Origin: Clostridium algoriphilum
Lineage (GTDB): Bacteria; Bacillota; Clostridia; Clostridiales; Clostridiaceae
Reading direction: 5' to 3'
DNA length: 64,000 nt
Assembly: GCF_020443705.1 (NCBI RefSeq)
Contig: NZ_JAIZZK010000004.1
Span: 168,448-232,447, forward strand
Part shown: piece after piece, positions 54,811 to 63,890 of the stretch
How positions within the stretch are numbered: the first letter of the stretch is position 1
Layout of the letters: each line of letters begins with the position of its first letter
Program-made: the position numbers and the translations under genes
The notes under the pieces: generated by a model
What the model was told of the DNA's origin: nothing
The model's database searches: none
Seen by the model: the letters and a program-made list of their open reading frames with translations, nothing else

Positions 54811-56574
54811 ATGAATATTAAAGTAAGTCCATTAATTTTTGATGGTGCAATGGGCACATATTATGCAAGCGTTTGTAAAAATCCATTATCCAAATGTGAG
54901 CTTGCAAATATTTATGATAAAAATACAATATTAGATATACACAAGGAATATATAAATGCAGGATGCATGGCAATTAGAACTAATACATTTGGAGCAAATA
55001 AAGTAAGTCTTGAAAATGAAATTGATCTAGTTGAAGAGGTTATTATAAAAAGTTACGAGATTGCACAAGAGGCTACGAAAGGAACTGATGTTTTAGTATT
55101 TGCAGATATTGGACCAATTCCATTTTTAGAGAACACAGATTTATGGGAGGCATACAAAGAAATAGTAGATGTGTTTTTAAACCTTGGTGCATCATATTAT
55201 ATATTTGAAACATTTAGCAGTGATGAATATATGGTGGAGATTTCAAATTATATTAAGGAGAAAAATCATGATGCATATATTTTGATGGAATTTGCAGTTT
55301 CACCGGAAGGTGTTACTAGGCTTGGTAATTCAGGTGAAAAATTTATAGAGAAAGTTTCACAAATAAAAACTATAGATGCATGTGGGTTTAACTGCTTTTC
55401 TGGACCATATCATTTATTAAAATATATTAAAACTCTTAATATATCTAATAAGACAATCTCTGTTATGCCAAACTCAGGGTATCCGACAATTGTAAATAAC
55501 CGTACTTTTTTTAACAATACCAAAGAATATTTTGCAACGCAAATGTTAGAGATAGCAAAACAAGGTGTGGCAATACTAGGTGGGTGTTGTGGTACAACCC
55601 CAGAATTTATAAGAGAAACAGTTACAAAAATAAAAGGGTTATCTGCGCATGAAATTGTTCCAAGTAAACAAACTAAAAAAATTAAGAATGAGAAACCAAT
55701 AGTTAAAAACCTTCTACTCGAAAAAATAAGGATAGGTAAAAAAATTATTGCGGTAGAATTAGACCCGCCACTTGATACAGGTATAGATTTCTTTATGAAT
55801 AGTGCTAAAAAGCTAAAAGAACAAGGGGTTGATGCAATAACAATTGCAGATTGTCCTATTGCTAGAGTAAGGGTAGATAGTAGTCTACTGGCTTGCAAGT
55901 TAAAAAGAGAAATTGATATCACAACTATACCTCATATGACATGTCGTGATAGAAATATTAATGCGACAAAGGCTCTGCTTCTAGGGTTAAGTATTGAGGG
56001 AGTGAATAATGTTTTAGTGGTGACTGGTGACCCTATACCATCGGCTGAGCGAGATGAGGTAAAGGGAATGTTCAGTTTTAATTCTGCAATACTTGCAAAT
56101 TATATTACAAATTTAAATGATACAACATTTTCATCTCCTTTTAATATTTGTGGGGCTTTAAACATAAATGCTATTAATTTTAAAAGTCAACTAGAGCATG
56201 CTAAAAAGAAAATTGAAAATGGTGTAACTATGTTTTTAACGCAACCAATATTAACAAAGCAGGCTGTAGAAAATTTAAAATTAGCACGCACTGAATTACC
56301 TGCAAAAATCTTAGGAGGAATTATTCCAATTGTGAGCTATAAAAATGCTTGTTATATGAATAATGAAATTTCTGGAATAAGTGTATCAGGGGAAATAATA
56401 GAACAATACAAGGATATTACAAGAGAAGAAGCCGGAATTCTTGCAATTAAAATATCTACTGATATTGCTCGGGAAATCTACCCTTATGTAGATGGGTATT
56501 ACCTTATTACACCGTTTAAAAGAATTGATATTATTTCAGAAATCATTAAGAGTATAAGCTTTATTAATGATTAA
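54811..56574 (+). CDS. Bifunctional homocysteine S-methyltransferase / methylenetetrahydrofolate reductase (YitJ type)
   Basis: 587 residues fusing two enzymes. The N-terminal homocysteine methyltransferase domain (residues ~1-285) starts FDGAMGTYYA and has the zinc ligands in GFNCFSGP and GGCCGTTP. The C-terminal part (~310-587) is a MetF-like FAD barrel: ELDPPLDTG, VTGDPIPSAER and the TQPILTKQAVENL segment. Together they can make methyl-THF and donate methyl groups to homocysteine. AGGGGGAAAT precedes the ATG at 54811; a start at 54751 adds 20 residues without a site. No S-box riboswitch fits the short leader. Confidence 0.93.
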   Translation: MNIKVSPLIFDGAMGTYYASVCKNPLSKCELANIYDKNTILDIHKEYINAGCMAIRTNTFGANKVSLENEIDLVEEVIIKSYEIAQEATKGTDVLVFADIGPIPFLENTDLWEAYKEIVDVFLNLGASYYIFETFSSDEYMVEISNYIKEKNHDAYILMEFAVSPEGVTRLGNSGEKFIEKVSQIKTIDACGFNCFSGPYHLLKYIKTLNISNKTISVMPNSGYPTIVNNRTFFNNTKEYFATQMLEIAKQGVAILGGCCGTTPEFIRETVTKIKGLSAHEIVPSKQTKKIKNEKPIVKNLLLEKIRIGKKIIAVELDPPLDTGIDFFMNSAKKLKEQGVDAITIADCPIARVRVDSSLLACKLKREIDITTIPHMTCRDRNINATKALLLGLSIEGVNNVLVVTGDPIPSAERDEVKGMFSFNSAILANYITNLNDTTFSSPFNICGALNINAINFKSQLEHAKKKIENGVTMFLTQPILTKQAVENLKLARTELPAKILGGIIPIVSYKNACYMNNEISGISVSGEIIEQYKDITREEAGILAIKISTDIAREIYPYVDGYYLITPFKRIDIISEIIKSISFIND

Positions 56575-56591
56575 ATGAAGCAATTCATTAA

Positions 56592-56641
56592 AATAACAGC
56601 TCCATCATGGATAATCTCATGATGGAGTTGTTATTTTGTTT
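56592..56641 (+). terminator. Terminator after the MetH/MTHFR fusion gene
   Basis: AATAACAGCTCCATCATG pairs with its near-perfect complement (56618-56635, one G-U) around an 8-nt loop, then TTGTTTTT. Confidence 0.88.
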
Positions 56642-56686
56642 TTAAATATAAAAAGTTAGGATTGTCCCCAATCAATTATGGAAATA

Positions 56687-56715
56687 TTGACAAGCATTAA
56701 TGAGTATTATATAAT
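56687..56715 (+). promoter_or_regulatory. Sigma-A promoter of the arsR-cadA operon
   Basis: TTGACA (56687-56692) and TATAAT (56710-56715) with a 17-bp spacer, an exact consensus match. Confidence 0.9.
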
Positions 56716-56718
56716 GAA

Positions 56719-56748
56719 CATATGAACAACAGTTCATGTGTTCATATG
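56719..56748 (+). promoter_or_regulatory. ArsR/CadC-type operator
   Basis: CATATGAACA and TGTTCATATG are perfect inverted 10-mers with a 10-nt centre that itself holds a GTTCA half. It covers the expected transcription start, just after the -10. ArsR-family sensors of Cd/Zn/Pb bind sites of this ATATGAACA...TGTTCATAT type, so this is very probably the autoregulatory site. Confidence 0.85.
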
Positions 56749-56763
56749 AATGGAGGGAAATAG

Positions 56764-57126
56764 ATGGAGAAAGATATGGAGTTTTGTAATTGTTCGACTA
56801 TTCACGAGGACATAGTAGAAAAAGTGAAAAAACTAATACCACAAGAGGAAACTTTATATGACCTCGCAGAGCTTTTTAAAGTTTTTGGAGATAGTACAAG
56901 AATTAAAATTTTATGTGTGCTATTTGAAACAGAAATGTGCGTTTGTGATATAGCAGCTCTTCTTAATATGACTCAATCAGCAATTTCTCATCAACTACGT
57001 GTACTTAAAAATGCTAGACTTGTTAAGTATAGACGCGAAGGTAAGGTTGTGTACTATTCTTTAGATGATCAGCATGTTCAACAAATTTTTAACCAAGGAC
57101 TTATACACATAAAAGAACTTAGGTAA
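56764..57126 (+). CDS. ArsR family metal-sensing repressor (CadC/CmtR-like)
   Basis: 120 residues. The winged helix contains LAELFKVFGDSTRIKILCVLF and the recognition helix MTQSAISHQLRVLKNARLVKY. Cys8 and Cys10 at the N-terminus and Cys59 and Cys61 in MCVCDIA form the alpha3N-type site of CadC that binds Cd2+, Pb2+ or Zn2+ and releases DNA. GGAGGGAA precedes the ATG. The operator just upstream and cadA 67 nt downstream give the classic repressor-exporter arrangement. Confidence 0.92.
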   Translation: MEKDMEFCNCSTIHEDIVEKVKKLIPQEETLYDLAELFKVFGDSTRIKILCVLFETEMCVCDIAALLNMTQSAISHQLRVLKNARLVKYRREGKVVYYSLDDQHVQQIFNQGLIHIKELR

Positions 57127-57193
57127 TACTCTATTACATAAAGAAAAATTAATAATATAAATCAGATAAAAACTTTGAAAGAGGGGGAAAAAA

Positions 57194-59338
57194 ATGAATA
57201 CTATAATAAGGAGAGAATTCATTTTACAAGGTCTAGGTTGTGTTAATTGCGCAAACAAAATTGAAACTCAATGTAAAAAAATAGATGGAGTAATAGATGC
57301 GAATATAAATTTTATCAGCAAAAACTTAGTAATTCAATTTCAAAGTGAAGAAAAAGTATTGAAGGTTATAGATGAAACAGAAAAAATAGTTAAGAGGATA
57401 GAACCTGGTGTTAAGTTTATACCAAAAGACGTAAAGGTCGTTAAGCATGGAGAAAAGGATCATAACCATGATCATGGTCATACAGACGAGGATGAAGGAA
57501 TTAAAAAAAGTAGAATTATACGTTTTTCAGTAGGGGTTACGCTTTTCATTATAGCAGTTATATTCAAGTTGGATCATTTTGTTGAATTTGCTTTATATTT
57601 TATAAGTTATTTATTGATTGGTGGAGAAGTCTTAATAGTTGCAGTAAAAAATATACTAAAAGGAGAAGTTTTCGATGAAAATTTCTTAATGTCATTAGCT
57701 ACAGTAGGGGCGTTTTCTATAGGGCAATTTCCAGAAGGCGTTGGGGTAATGCTCTTTTACCAAGTAGGAGAATTTTTTCAAGATGTAGCTGTAAATAAAT
57801 CAACAAAGTCTATATCCGCACTAATGGATATAAGACCAGATTATGCAAATAAAAAATTGAAAGATAAAATTGTAAAAGTAGATCCAGAAGAAGTTCACAT
57901 TGGAGATATTATAATAGTAAAGCCAGGAGAAAAAGTACCTTTAGATGGTATTATTGTAGAAGGTAAATCTTTAGTGGATTCATCTGCCTTAACGGGTGAA
58001 TCAGTTCCAAGACAAGTTGAGAGTGGTAATGAAATCTTAGCAGGATGCATAAATAAAAATGGATTATTAACTATAGAGGTAAATAAGGAGTTTGGAGAAT
58101 CAACTCTAGCAAAGATATTGGATTTAGTTAAAAATGCTAGCAGTAAAAAGGCACCAACTGAAAATTTTATAACTAAATTTGCAAGATATTACACTCCAGT
58201 TGTAGTTATAAGTGCAACGGCACTTGCCATATTTCCACCACTATTGATACCTGGAGCTTCGTTCTCGCAATGGATATATAGAGCGTTAGTATTTCTAGTA
58301 GTATCTTGTCCTTGTGCATTAGTAGTATCTATTCCACTTGGCTTCTTTGGAGGAATAGGTGGTGCATCTAAAAGTGGTATATTAGTTAAAGGTGGAAACT
58401 ACCTAGAGGCATTGAATAGCGTTGAGATGGTAGTTTTTGATAAGACAGGAACACTTACTAAAGGAGTGTTTGAAGTTACAGAAATGAACGTAGAAGGAGC
58501 AATAAGTAAAGATGAATTATTAGAGTATGCAGCATGTGTTGAAAGCTATTCTAATCATCCTATTGCAACATCTATATTAAAAGCTTATGGCAAGGATATA
58601 CACAAAGAAGATATTAAAAATGTTTCTGAAATAGCTGGGGAAGGCATTAGAGCAAAAGTAAAAGGAAAACTTGTACTAGCTGGTAACTCGAAATTAATGG
58701 ATAGTATGAAAATTACCTATAATAAACATGAGAATTCCGGCACAATAATATATGTAGCTATAGACAACAAATATGCTGGTAGTATTATAATATCTGATGA
58801 GATAAAAGAAGACTCTATTAGCGCTATAGGTAGTTTAAAAGCTATGGGAGTTAAGAAAATAGTAATGCTCACTGGTGATAATAAAGATATAGCTTTGAAT
58901 ATTGGAAAAGTCCTTGGTGTAGATGAGGTTTACTCTGAACTTCTACCACATGAAAAGGTTGAGAAGTTAGAGGCTCTACAAAAAGAAAAATCACCTAAGG
59001 GAAAAATAGTATTTGTAGGAGATGGCATTAATGATGCACCTGTGCTTGCAAGAGCTGATATCGGCATTGCAATGGGTGGAGTAGGTTCTGATGCTGCAAT
59101 AGAAGCGGCAGATATAGTAATAATGACCGACGAACCCTCAAAAATTGCGCAGGCTATTAGAATTGCTAGAAAAACAAAGAGGATTGTAATGCAAAATATT
59201 ATATTTGCTCTAGGTGTAAAAGTAGCTATTTTGATATTGGCTGTTTTTGGAATTACAACTATGTGGGAAGCGGTTTTTGGTGATGTTGGAGTTGCACTAA
59301 TTGCAGTGTTAAATTCAATGAGAGCCATGAAGGACTAA
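57194..59338 (+). CDS. cadA: Cadmium/zinc/cobalt-exporting P1B-type ATPase
   Basis: 714 residues. One heavy-metal-associated domain has GLGCVNCA (Cys16, Cys19); a His/Asp-rich linker (HNHDHGHTDEDE) follows, then the actuator loop LTGESVP, the transmembrane metal site Cys372-Pro-Cys374 (SCPCALV), Asp416 in DKTGTLTKG, the SNHPIA nucleotide-site His-Pro motif and GDGINDAP. CPC with the His-rich linker places it in the P1B-2 group, which pumps Cd2+, Zn2+ or Pb2+ out. GAGGGGG precedes the ATG. It is the last gene of the operon and has a strong terminator. Confidence 0.94.
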   Translation: MNTIIRREFILQGLGCVNCANKIETQCKKIDGVIDANINFISKNLVIQFQSEEKVLKVIDETEKIVKRIEPGVKFIPKDVKVVKHGEKDHNHDHGHTDEDEGIKKSRIIRFSVGVTLFIIAVIFKLDHFVEFALYFISYLLIGGEVLIVAVKNILKGEVFDENFLMSLATVGAFSIGQFPEGVGVMLFYQVGEFFQDVAVNKSTKSISALMDIRPDYANKKLKDKIVKVDPEEVHIGDIIIVKPGEKVPLDGIIVEGKSLVDSSALTGESVPRQVESGNEILAGCINKNGLLTIEVNKEFGESTLAKILDLVKNASSKKAPTENFITKFARYYTPVVVISATALAIFPPLLIPGASFSQWIYRALVFLVVSCPCALVVSIPLGFFGGIGGASKSGILVKGGNYLEALNSVEMVVFDKTGTLTKGVFEVTEMNVEGAISKDELLEYAACVESYSNHPIATSILKAYGKDIHKEDIKNVSEIAGEGIRAKVKGKLVLAGNSKLMDSMKITYNKHENSGTIIYVAIDNKYAGSIIISDEIKEDSISAIGSLKAMGVKKIVMLTGDNKDIALNIGKVLGVDEVYSELLPHEKVEKLEALQKEKSPKGKIVFVGDGINDAPVLARADIGIAMGGVGSDAAIEAADIVIMTDEPSKIAQAIRIARKTKRIVMQNIIFALGVKVAILILAVFGITTMWEAVFGDVGVALIAVLNSMRAMKD

Positions 59339-59356
59339 ATTTAGTTTCACAAAATA

Positions 59357-59396
59357 AAAAGTTTAACAAGAACAGAAAATTCTTGTTAAACTTTTT
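59357..59396. terminator. Terminator between cadA and nagE
   Basis: A 16-bp perfect stem (59357-59372 with 59380-59395), 7-nt loop, poly-T on one side and poly-A on the other. The genes are convergent, so it can serve both. Confidence 0.9.
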
Positions 59397-59404
59397 TATG
59401 AGTT

Positions 59405-60805
59405 TTATTGTTTCATAGCAGCTTTCATATGAGTAACTAATGGATCAGCAATGGTACCAACTATAATTTGATAGTTATTGCTTCCAACATTCATAACAGC
59501 AGTAGCTCCAAGTTGCTTTAATTTAGGTTCATCAATAAGAGAATTATCTTTAAGCGTTAATCTTACTCTTGTAATACAAGCATCTATATTATCTATGTTC
59601 GATTTACCTCCAACAGCTACGAGCATGCTAATAGCTCGAACACCTAGTTCTGAATTATTTAGCTTAGCAAGTGCAGGTGCTTTTTCGTCATCACCTCTAC
59701 CTGGAGTTTTTATGTCAAACTTCTTAATAAAGAATAGGAATACAAAATAATAAATAACAGAAAATATTAAACCTATTATTATTAAAAGTACTGGCTTACT
59801 TGCAATTCCAAAACTAAGTACATAGTCAATTAAACCAGCAGAGAAACCAAAGCCAGATCTAATACCAAGAGCAGCACATATAGCAAGAGATGCACCCGTT
59901 AATATAGCATGAATGAAATATAGTACTGGGGATAAGAACATAAATAAAAACTCTATAGGTTCTGTTATACCAGTTAGGAAAGCAGTAAAAGCAATCCCCA
60001 AAAGCATACCACTTACAGCTTTTCTATTCTCTTTCTTAGCTGCAGTAATCATTGCAAGGCATGCAGCAGGAAGTCCAAACATCATAATAGGAAAAAAACC
60101 TGTCATAAAGGTTCCGGCAGTTGGGTCTAAAGCAAAGAATCTTGTTAAATCGCCTGTAACGACTTTACCTGCAGCGTTCGTAAAAGTACCAAACTGGAAC
60201 CAAATAAGTGTATTAATAACATGATGTAGCCCAAATGGGATAAGTAATCTATTTAGGAAGCCGTAAAAGAAAGCACCTATAGCACCAGAGTGAGCAATAA
60301 TGTTTCCAGCATTGTTAATTACATTTTGAATAAGAGGCCAGATGTAACCAGCGCCTACTCCGAGTATTAGTGTATAAAAGGATGTTACAATTGGAACAAA
60401 CCGCTTACCACCAAAGAATCCTAAGAAATCTGGGACTCTTATACTCTTATATTTGTTGTATAAGTATCCAGATAATATACCAACAGTAAATCCCGCAAGT
60501 ACTCCCATATCTATATTTTTATTAAAGGTTAGAGCGACGTTAGTTAATACAAAGTAACCAACCGCAGCTGCAAGTCCTGCAACTCCGTTATTGTCATCTG
60601 CAAGTCCTATAGCAATACCTATAGCAAAAATTATAGGTAAGTTACTAAAGATGGCATTGCCGGCAGCGAACATCCATGTAATATTAAAAACATCTGGAGA
60701 TCCGAATCTTAATAAAATTGCGGCAGCAGGCATTACTGCAACTGGCATCATCATAGCTTTTCCAAGCTTCTGAAAATTAGACGAAAATTTGTTGCTTTTA
60801 GACAT
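59405..60805 (-). CDS. nagE: PTS N-acetylglucosamine-specific EIICB component
   Basis: 466 residues. EIIC (about 1-370) has eight to ten membrane segments with KAMMMPVAVMPAAAILLRFG at the start and GITEPIEFLFMF in the sugar-binding part. The C-terminal EIIB (about 390-466) has its phosphorylated Cys near residue 410 in DACITRVRLTL. The missing EIIA must come from another protein. With nagR, nagA and nagB divergent next to it, N-acetylglucosamine (or glucosamine) is the likely sugar rather than glucose. GAGGAGG precedes the ATG. Confidence 0.9.
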   Translation of the reverse strand: MSKSNKFSSNFQKLGKAMMMPVAVMPAAAILLRFGSPDVFNITWMFAAGNAIFSNLPIIFAIGIAIGLADDNNGVAGLAAAVGYFVLTNVALTFNKNIDMGVLAGFTVGILSGYLYNKYKSIRVPDFLGFFGGKRFVPIVTSFYTLILGVGAGYIWPLIQNVINNAGNIIAHSGAIGAFFYGFLNRLLIPFGLHHVINTLIWFQFGTFTNAAGKVVTGDLTRFFALDPTAGTFMTGFFPIMMFGLPAACLAMITAAKKENRKAVSGMLLGIAFTAFLTGITEPIEFLFMFLSPVLYFIHAILTGASLAICAALGIRSGFGFSAGLIDYVLSFGIASKPVLLIIIGLIFSVIYYFVFLFFIKKFDIKTPGRGDDEKAPALAKLNNSELGVRAISMLVAVGGKSNIDNIDACITRVRLTLKDNSLIDEPKLKQLGATAVMNVGSNNYQIIVGTIADPLVTHMKAAMKQ

Positions 60806-60873
60806 TTTATTACCTCCTCGTATTTTTTAATAATAAAAAATAAATTAAAGTTTATATTTTTTTAATATAAACA

Positions 60874-60906
60874 AAAAAAGCGTGAAAGGATATACCCCCT
60901 TTCACG
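60874..60906 (-). terminator. Terminator-like hairpin in the nagE leader
   Basis: Read on the minus strand, CGTGAAAGG pairs with CCTTTCACG (60881-60906) around an 8-nt G-rich/AU loop and runs into CTTTTTTT, about 70 nt before the nagE start. A TATAAT lies on the far side of it, so the hairpin is within the leader, as in antiterminated PTS operons. No clear BglG-type RAT sequence was found. Confidence 0.55.
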
Positions 60907-61019
60907 GTTACACTCTTATTATAAATGTTATAATAAAATTAAGATATGATTTTTCTACTGAAATTAATATTAATTGATTATAATATAATATTTAAATTTT
61001 ATTTATTAATAGAAATAGG

Positions 61020-61060
61020 TTGTAAAAAAACTAAATTTGTAATATAATTGGTATATACAA
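61020..61060 (+). promoter_or_regulatory. Promoter and candidate NagR operator of the nagRAB operon
   Basis: TTGTAA (61020-61025), a 17-bp spacer and TATAAT (61043-61048) make the promoter. TTGGTATATACAA (61048-61060), centred on GTATATAC, lies at the expected start site and resembles dre-type sites of YvoA/DasR/NagR regulators, as I recall them. This is the rest of the 327-nt nagE/nagR gap; further features are not evident. Confidence 0.5.
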
Positions 61061-61132
61061 CATAACAACATGATAACATGCTAAGTGTATTTATGAATAC
61101 ATAAATTTATATATAATTGAGGAGGGAAAGTT

Positions 61133-61864
61133 TTGAAAAAGGTGTCAAAGAATAATCCTATTCCACTTCATTATCAGATAAAGGAAATATTACAGGAAAT
61201 GATAGAAAATGAAGTTCTAAAGCCGGGTCAATCTATTCCAACAGAGCGGGAGATTTGTGAAATCCAAGGGGTCAGTAGAATGACTGTAAATAAAGCTATT
61301 ATGTCCCTTGTAAACGAGGGGCTAATTTATAGAGAACAAGGAAAGGGAACTTTTGTGTCTATTCCTAAGGTTAATCGTGAAATATCAAGACTTAAAGGGT
61401 TTACTGAGCAAATGGAGGAAAATGGTCTAATTTCAAAAACGAAAATATTATCTTATAAAATAATCAACGCAACAAAGCAATGTAAATTTGAACTTAAAAT
61501 GCCAGAAAATGAAGATAAGATATTTGAAATTAAAAGACTTAGATTTAGTGATGAACAACCCGTTGCGATTGAAACAGCATGTCTCCCATATTTTTTATAT
61601 AATGGAATGACTAGAGACATGATTGAAGATAAACCACTGTATGGCATATTTCGTGAAATATATGGATATCATCCATACAAGGCAACACAATCGATTGAAC
61701 CTACAATGTTAAGTGAATATGAAAGTAAACTATTAAATCAAGAAAACGGTGCTTTGGCATTAATATTTAGGCAAACGACCTATATGGAAAATGAAACACC
61801 GATTGAATTAACTAAAGCCATATACAGAAGTGACAAGTATAAATATCAAATAACGTTAAAATAA
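61133..61864 (+). CDS. nagR: GntR family regulator (NagR/YvoA-like)
   Basis: 243 residues. An N-terminal GntR winged helix (PLHYQIKEILQEMI, SIPTEREICEIQGVSRMTVNKAIMSLVNEGLIYREQGKGTF, here described as residues ~10-75) is followed by a UTRA effector domain (residues ~95-235) with FEIKRLRFSDEQPVAIE. HutC/YvoA members repress nag genes until glucosamine-6-phosphate or N-acetylglucosamine-6-phosphate binds. The TTG start has GAGGAGGGAA. It is the first gene of the nagR-nagA-nagB unit and divergent from nagE. Confidence 0.92.
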   Translation: MKKVSKNNPIPLHYQIKEILQEMIENEVLKPGQSIPTEREICEIQGVSRMTVNKAIMSLVNEGLIYREQGKGTFVSIPKVNREISRLKGFTEQMEENGLISKTKILSYKIINATKQCKFELKMPENEDKIFEIKRLRFSDEQPVAIETACLPYFLYNGMTRDMIEDKPLYGIFREIYGYHPYKATQSIEPTMLSEYESKLLNQENGALALIFRQTTYMENETPIELTKAIYRSDKYKYQITLK

Positions 61865-61933
61865 GCGTATGGATTGAACATACGCAAGTATTAGCAATAT
61901 TACAATAATTAAAATACTAAAATATTTGATGGG

Positions 61934-63106
61934 GTGATGAATATTAAAGCTATAGTTAATGGGAAACTTATTATGAAGGACAGAATAATTCATGAGCACG
62001 TAATAATTTTTGATTCTAAGATTATAGGCATTATAGATAACGATAACTTCGCTGAGTATAAAAAAGAATGTAAGGAAGAAATACAAGTGATAGACGCTAA
62101 GGGTAATTACGTATCACCTGGTTTTATTGATATCCATATTCATGGTTCTGGTGGTTATGATACTATGGATGCAACGGAGCAAGCGTTAAGGGTTATAAGT
62201 TCTACAATAGCTGCAAACGGTGTAACAGCTTATTTACCTACTACGATGACTATGGATACTGATAATATATATAGAGCATTAGACGCAGTAAGGGGAGCAA
62301 TGAGTATAGAAATTAAAGGTGCAAAAATTCTTGGGGTTCATATGGAGGGACCTTTTATAAATGAAAAATATAAAGGAGCCCAGAAAGCAGATAATATTAT
62401 AAAGCCAAATTACAATATCATAAAGGATTATTTAGATATTATCAAAATGATAACCCTTGCGCCAGAAAAGGATGAAAATCATAGCTTTATAAAAAAGGTA
62501 AAAAATAATTCTAAAATTACATTGTCAGTAGGTCATTCAGATGCAAGTTATGAGGAGACACTTAAGGCAATTGAGGATGGAATAACTCATGCTACTCATG
62601 CATTTAATGCTATGACCCCATTAAATCATAGAAAACCAGGCGTTGTAGGTGCAATATTTACAAGTGATATAACATGTGAGCTAATTGCAGATTTAATACA
62701 CATTCATCCAGCAATTTATAATATCCTTATAAATGCAGTTCATAAAGATAAAATGGTACTTATAACAGATTCCATGAGAGCTGGTTGTATGAGGAGTGGT
62801 ATGTACGAGCTTGGTGGACAGAAGGTAATAGTTAAGGATGGAGCGGCTAAACTTCAAGATGGAACACTCGCAGGAAGTGTATTAACACTAAACAAAGCAG
62901 TGTTAAACATGCTTAATAACAGTGATCTAGAAATTTATGAGGCAGTTGCAATGGCAACACTTAATCCAGCAAAAGTTATTAATATAGATAATAAAAAAGG
63001 AATCCTAGAGGTTGGAAATGATTCAGATATAATTATTTTCAATGATAATATAGATGTGTTTACTACGATAGTTGAAGGAAAAATAGTGTACGAAACTCAA
63101 GAGTAA
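61934..63106 (+). CDS. nagA: N-acetylglucosamine-6-phosphate deacetylase
   Basis: 390 residues, amidohydrolase barrel. It removes acetate to give glucosamine-6-phosphate. Motifs: GFIDIHIHGSGGYDTMD (metal HxH), the Glu in HMEGPFI, GHSDASYEE and THATHAFNAMTPL, and the final LITDSMRAG catalytic Asp. It begins at GTG 61934, with an ATG at 61937 equally possible; GATGGGG runs into both, so the ribosome site is unusually close. It lies 69 nt after nagR and 31 nt before nagB. Confidence 0.94.
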   Translation: MMNIKAIVNGKLIMKDRIIHEHVIIFDSKIIGIIDNDNFAEYKKECKEEIQVIDAKGNYVSPGFIDIHIHGSGGYDTMDATEQALRVISSTIAANGVTAYLPTTMTMDTDNIYRALDAVRGAMSIEIKGAKILGVHMEGPFINEKYKGAQKADNIIKPNYNIIKDYLDIIKMITLAPEKDENHSFIKKVKNNSKITLSVGHSDASYEETLKAIEDGITHATHAFNAMTPLNHRKPGVVGAIFTSDITCELIADLIHIHPAIYNILINAVHKDKMVLITDSMRAGCMRSGMYELGGQKVIVKDGAAKLQDGTLAGSVLTLNKAVLNMLNNSDLEIYEAVAMATLNPAKVINIDNKKGILEVGNDSDIIIFNDNIDVFTTIVEGKIVYETQE

Positions 63107-63137
63107 ATTTTGAGTATTATTATGAGGTGGTGCAAAT

Positions 63138-63863
63138 ATGAGAATAATAGTTATGGATAATTACGATGAAATGAGTAAAAGAGCAGCGCTTATGATTACA
63201 AGTCAGGTTATGTTAAAGCCTGATAGTGTTTTAGGCCTCGCTACTGGAGATACTCCACTTGGCATGTATAAAGAATTAATTAAATTGTATAACAAAAAAG
63301 AAGTGGATTTTAAGGAGGTTAGAACCTTTAACTTAGATGAATATTATGGAATTAATAGAGAAAATCTTCAAAGTTACTATTATTTCATGAATTCTAATTT
63401 ATTTAATAGTATAAATATAGCTAGAGAAAATATTAATATGCCTGATGGCATGGCAAAAGATGTGAATGCTAGCTGCAAGGGTTATGAAAACAAAATAAAA
63501 GAACTTGGTGGCATCGATATGCAAGTTTTAGGTATAGGTGGAAACGGTCATATTGGTTTCAATGAACCCAATGTAAATTTTGAGGCAGAAACGCATTTAG
63601 TTAATCTTGAAGAACAAACAATAGAAGCTAATTCTAGGTTTTTTACATCAATAAAAGATGTACCAGTAAAAGCCATAAGTATGGGAATTAAGACAATAAT
63701 GAACTCGAAAAAGATTATTTTACTAGCCAATGGATTAAATAAAGCGAAAGCCATAGAAAGAGCTGTTAATGGTAAAATAAATCCTAATATACCTGCATCG
63801 ATTCTACAACTTCATAATGATGTAACTATTATTATAGATAAAGAAGCAGCAAGTAAACTATAA
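63138..63863 (+). CDS. nagB: Glucosamine-6-phosphate deaminase
   Basis: 241 residues. It converts glucosamine-6-phosphate to fructose-6-phosphate and ammonia, joining the aminosugar route to glycolysis. LGLATGDTPLGMYKEL binds phosphate, FNLDEYYG contains the catalytic Asp and GIGGNGHIGFNEP is the strongest signature. GAGGTGGT precedes the ATG. It is the last gene of the operon; an insertion element begins 27 nt after its stop, so any native terminator may have been displaced. Confidence 0.95.
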   Translation: MRIIVMDNYDEMSKRAALMITSQVMLKPDSVLGLATGDTPLGMYKELIKLYNKKEVDFKEVRTFNLDEYYGINRENLQSYYYFMNSNLFNSINIARENINMPDGMAKDVNASCKGYENKIKELGGIDMQVLGIGGNGHIGFNEPNVNFEAETHLVNLEEQTIEANSRFFTSIKDVPVKAISMGIKTIMNSKKIILLANGLNKAKAIERAVNGKINPNIPASILQLHNDVTIIIDKEAASKL

Positions 63864-63890
63864 AAACAAAGCACCTGCGCTAGGCATTAG

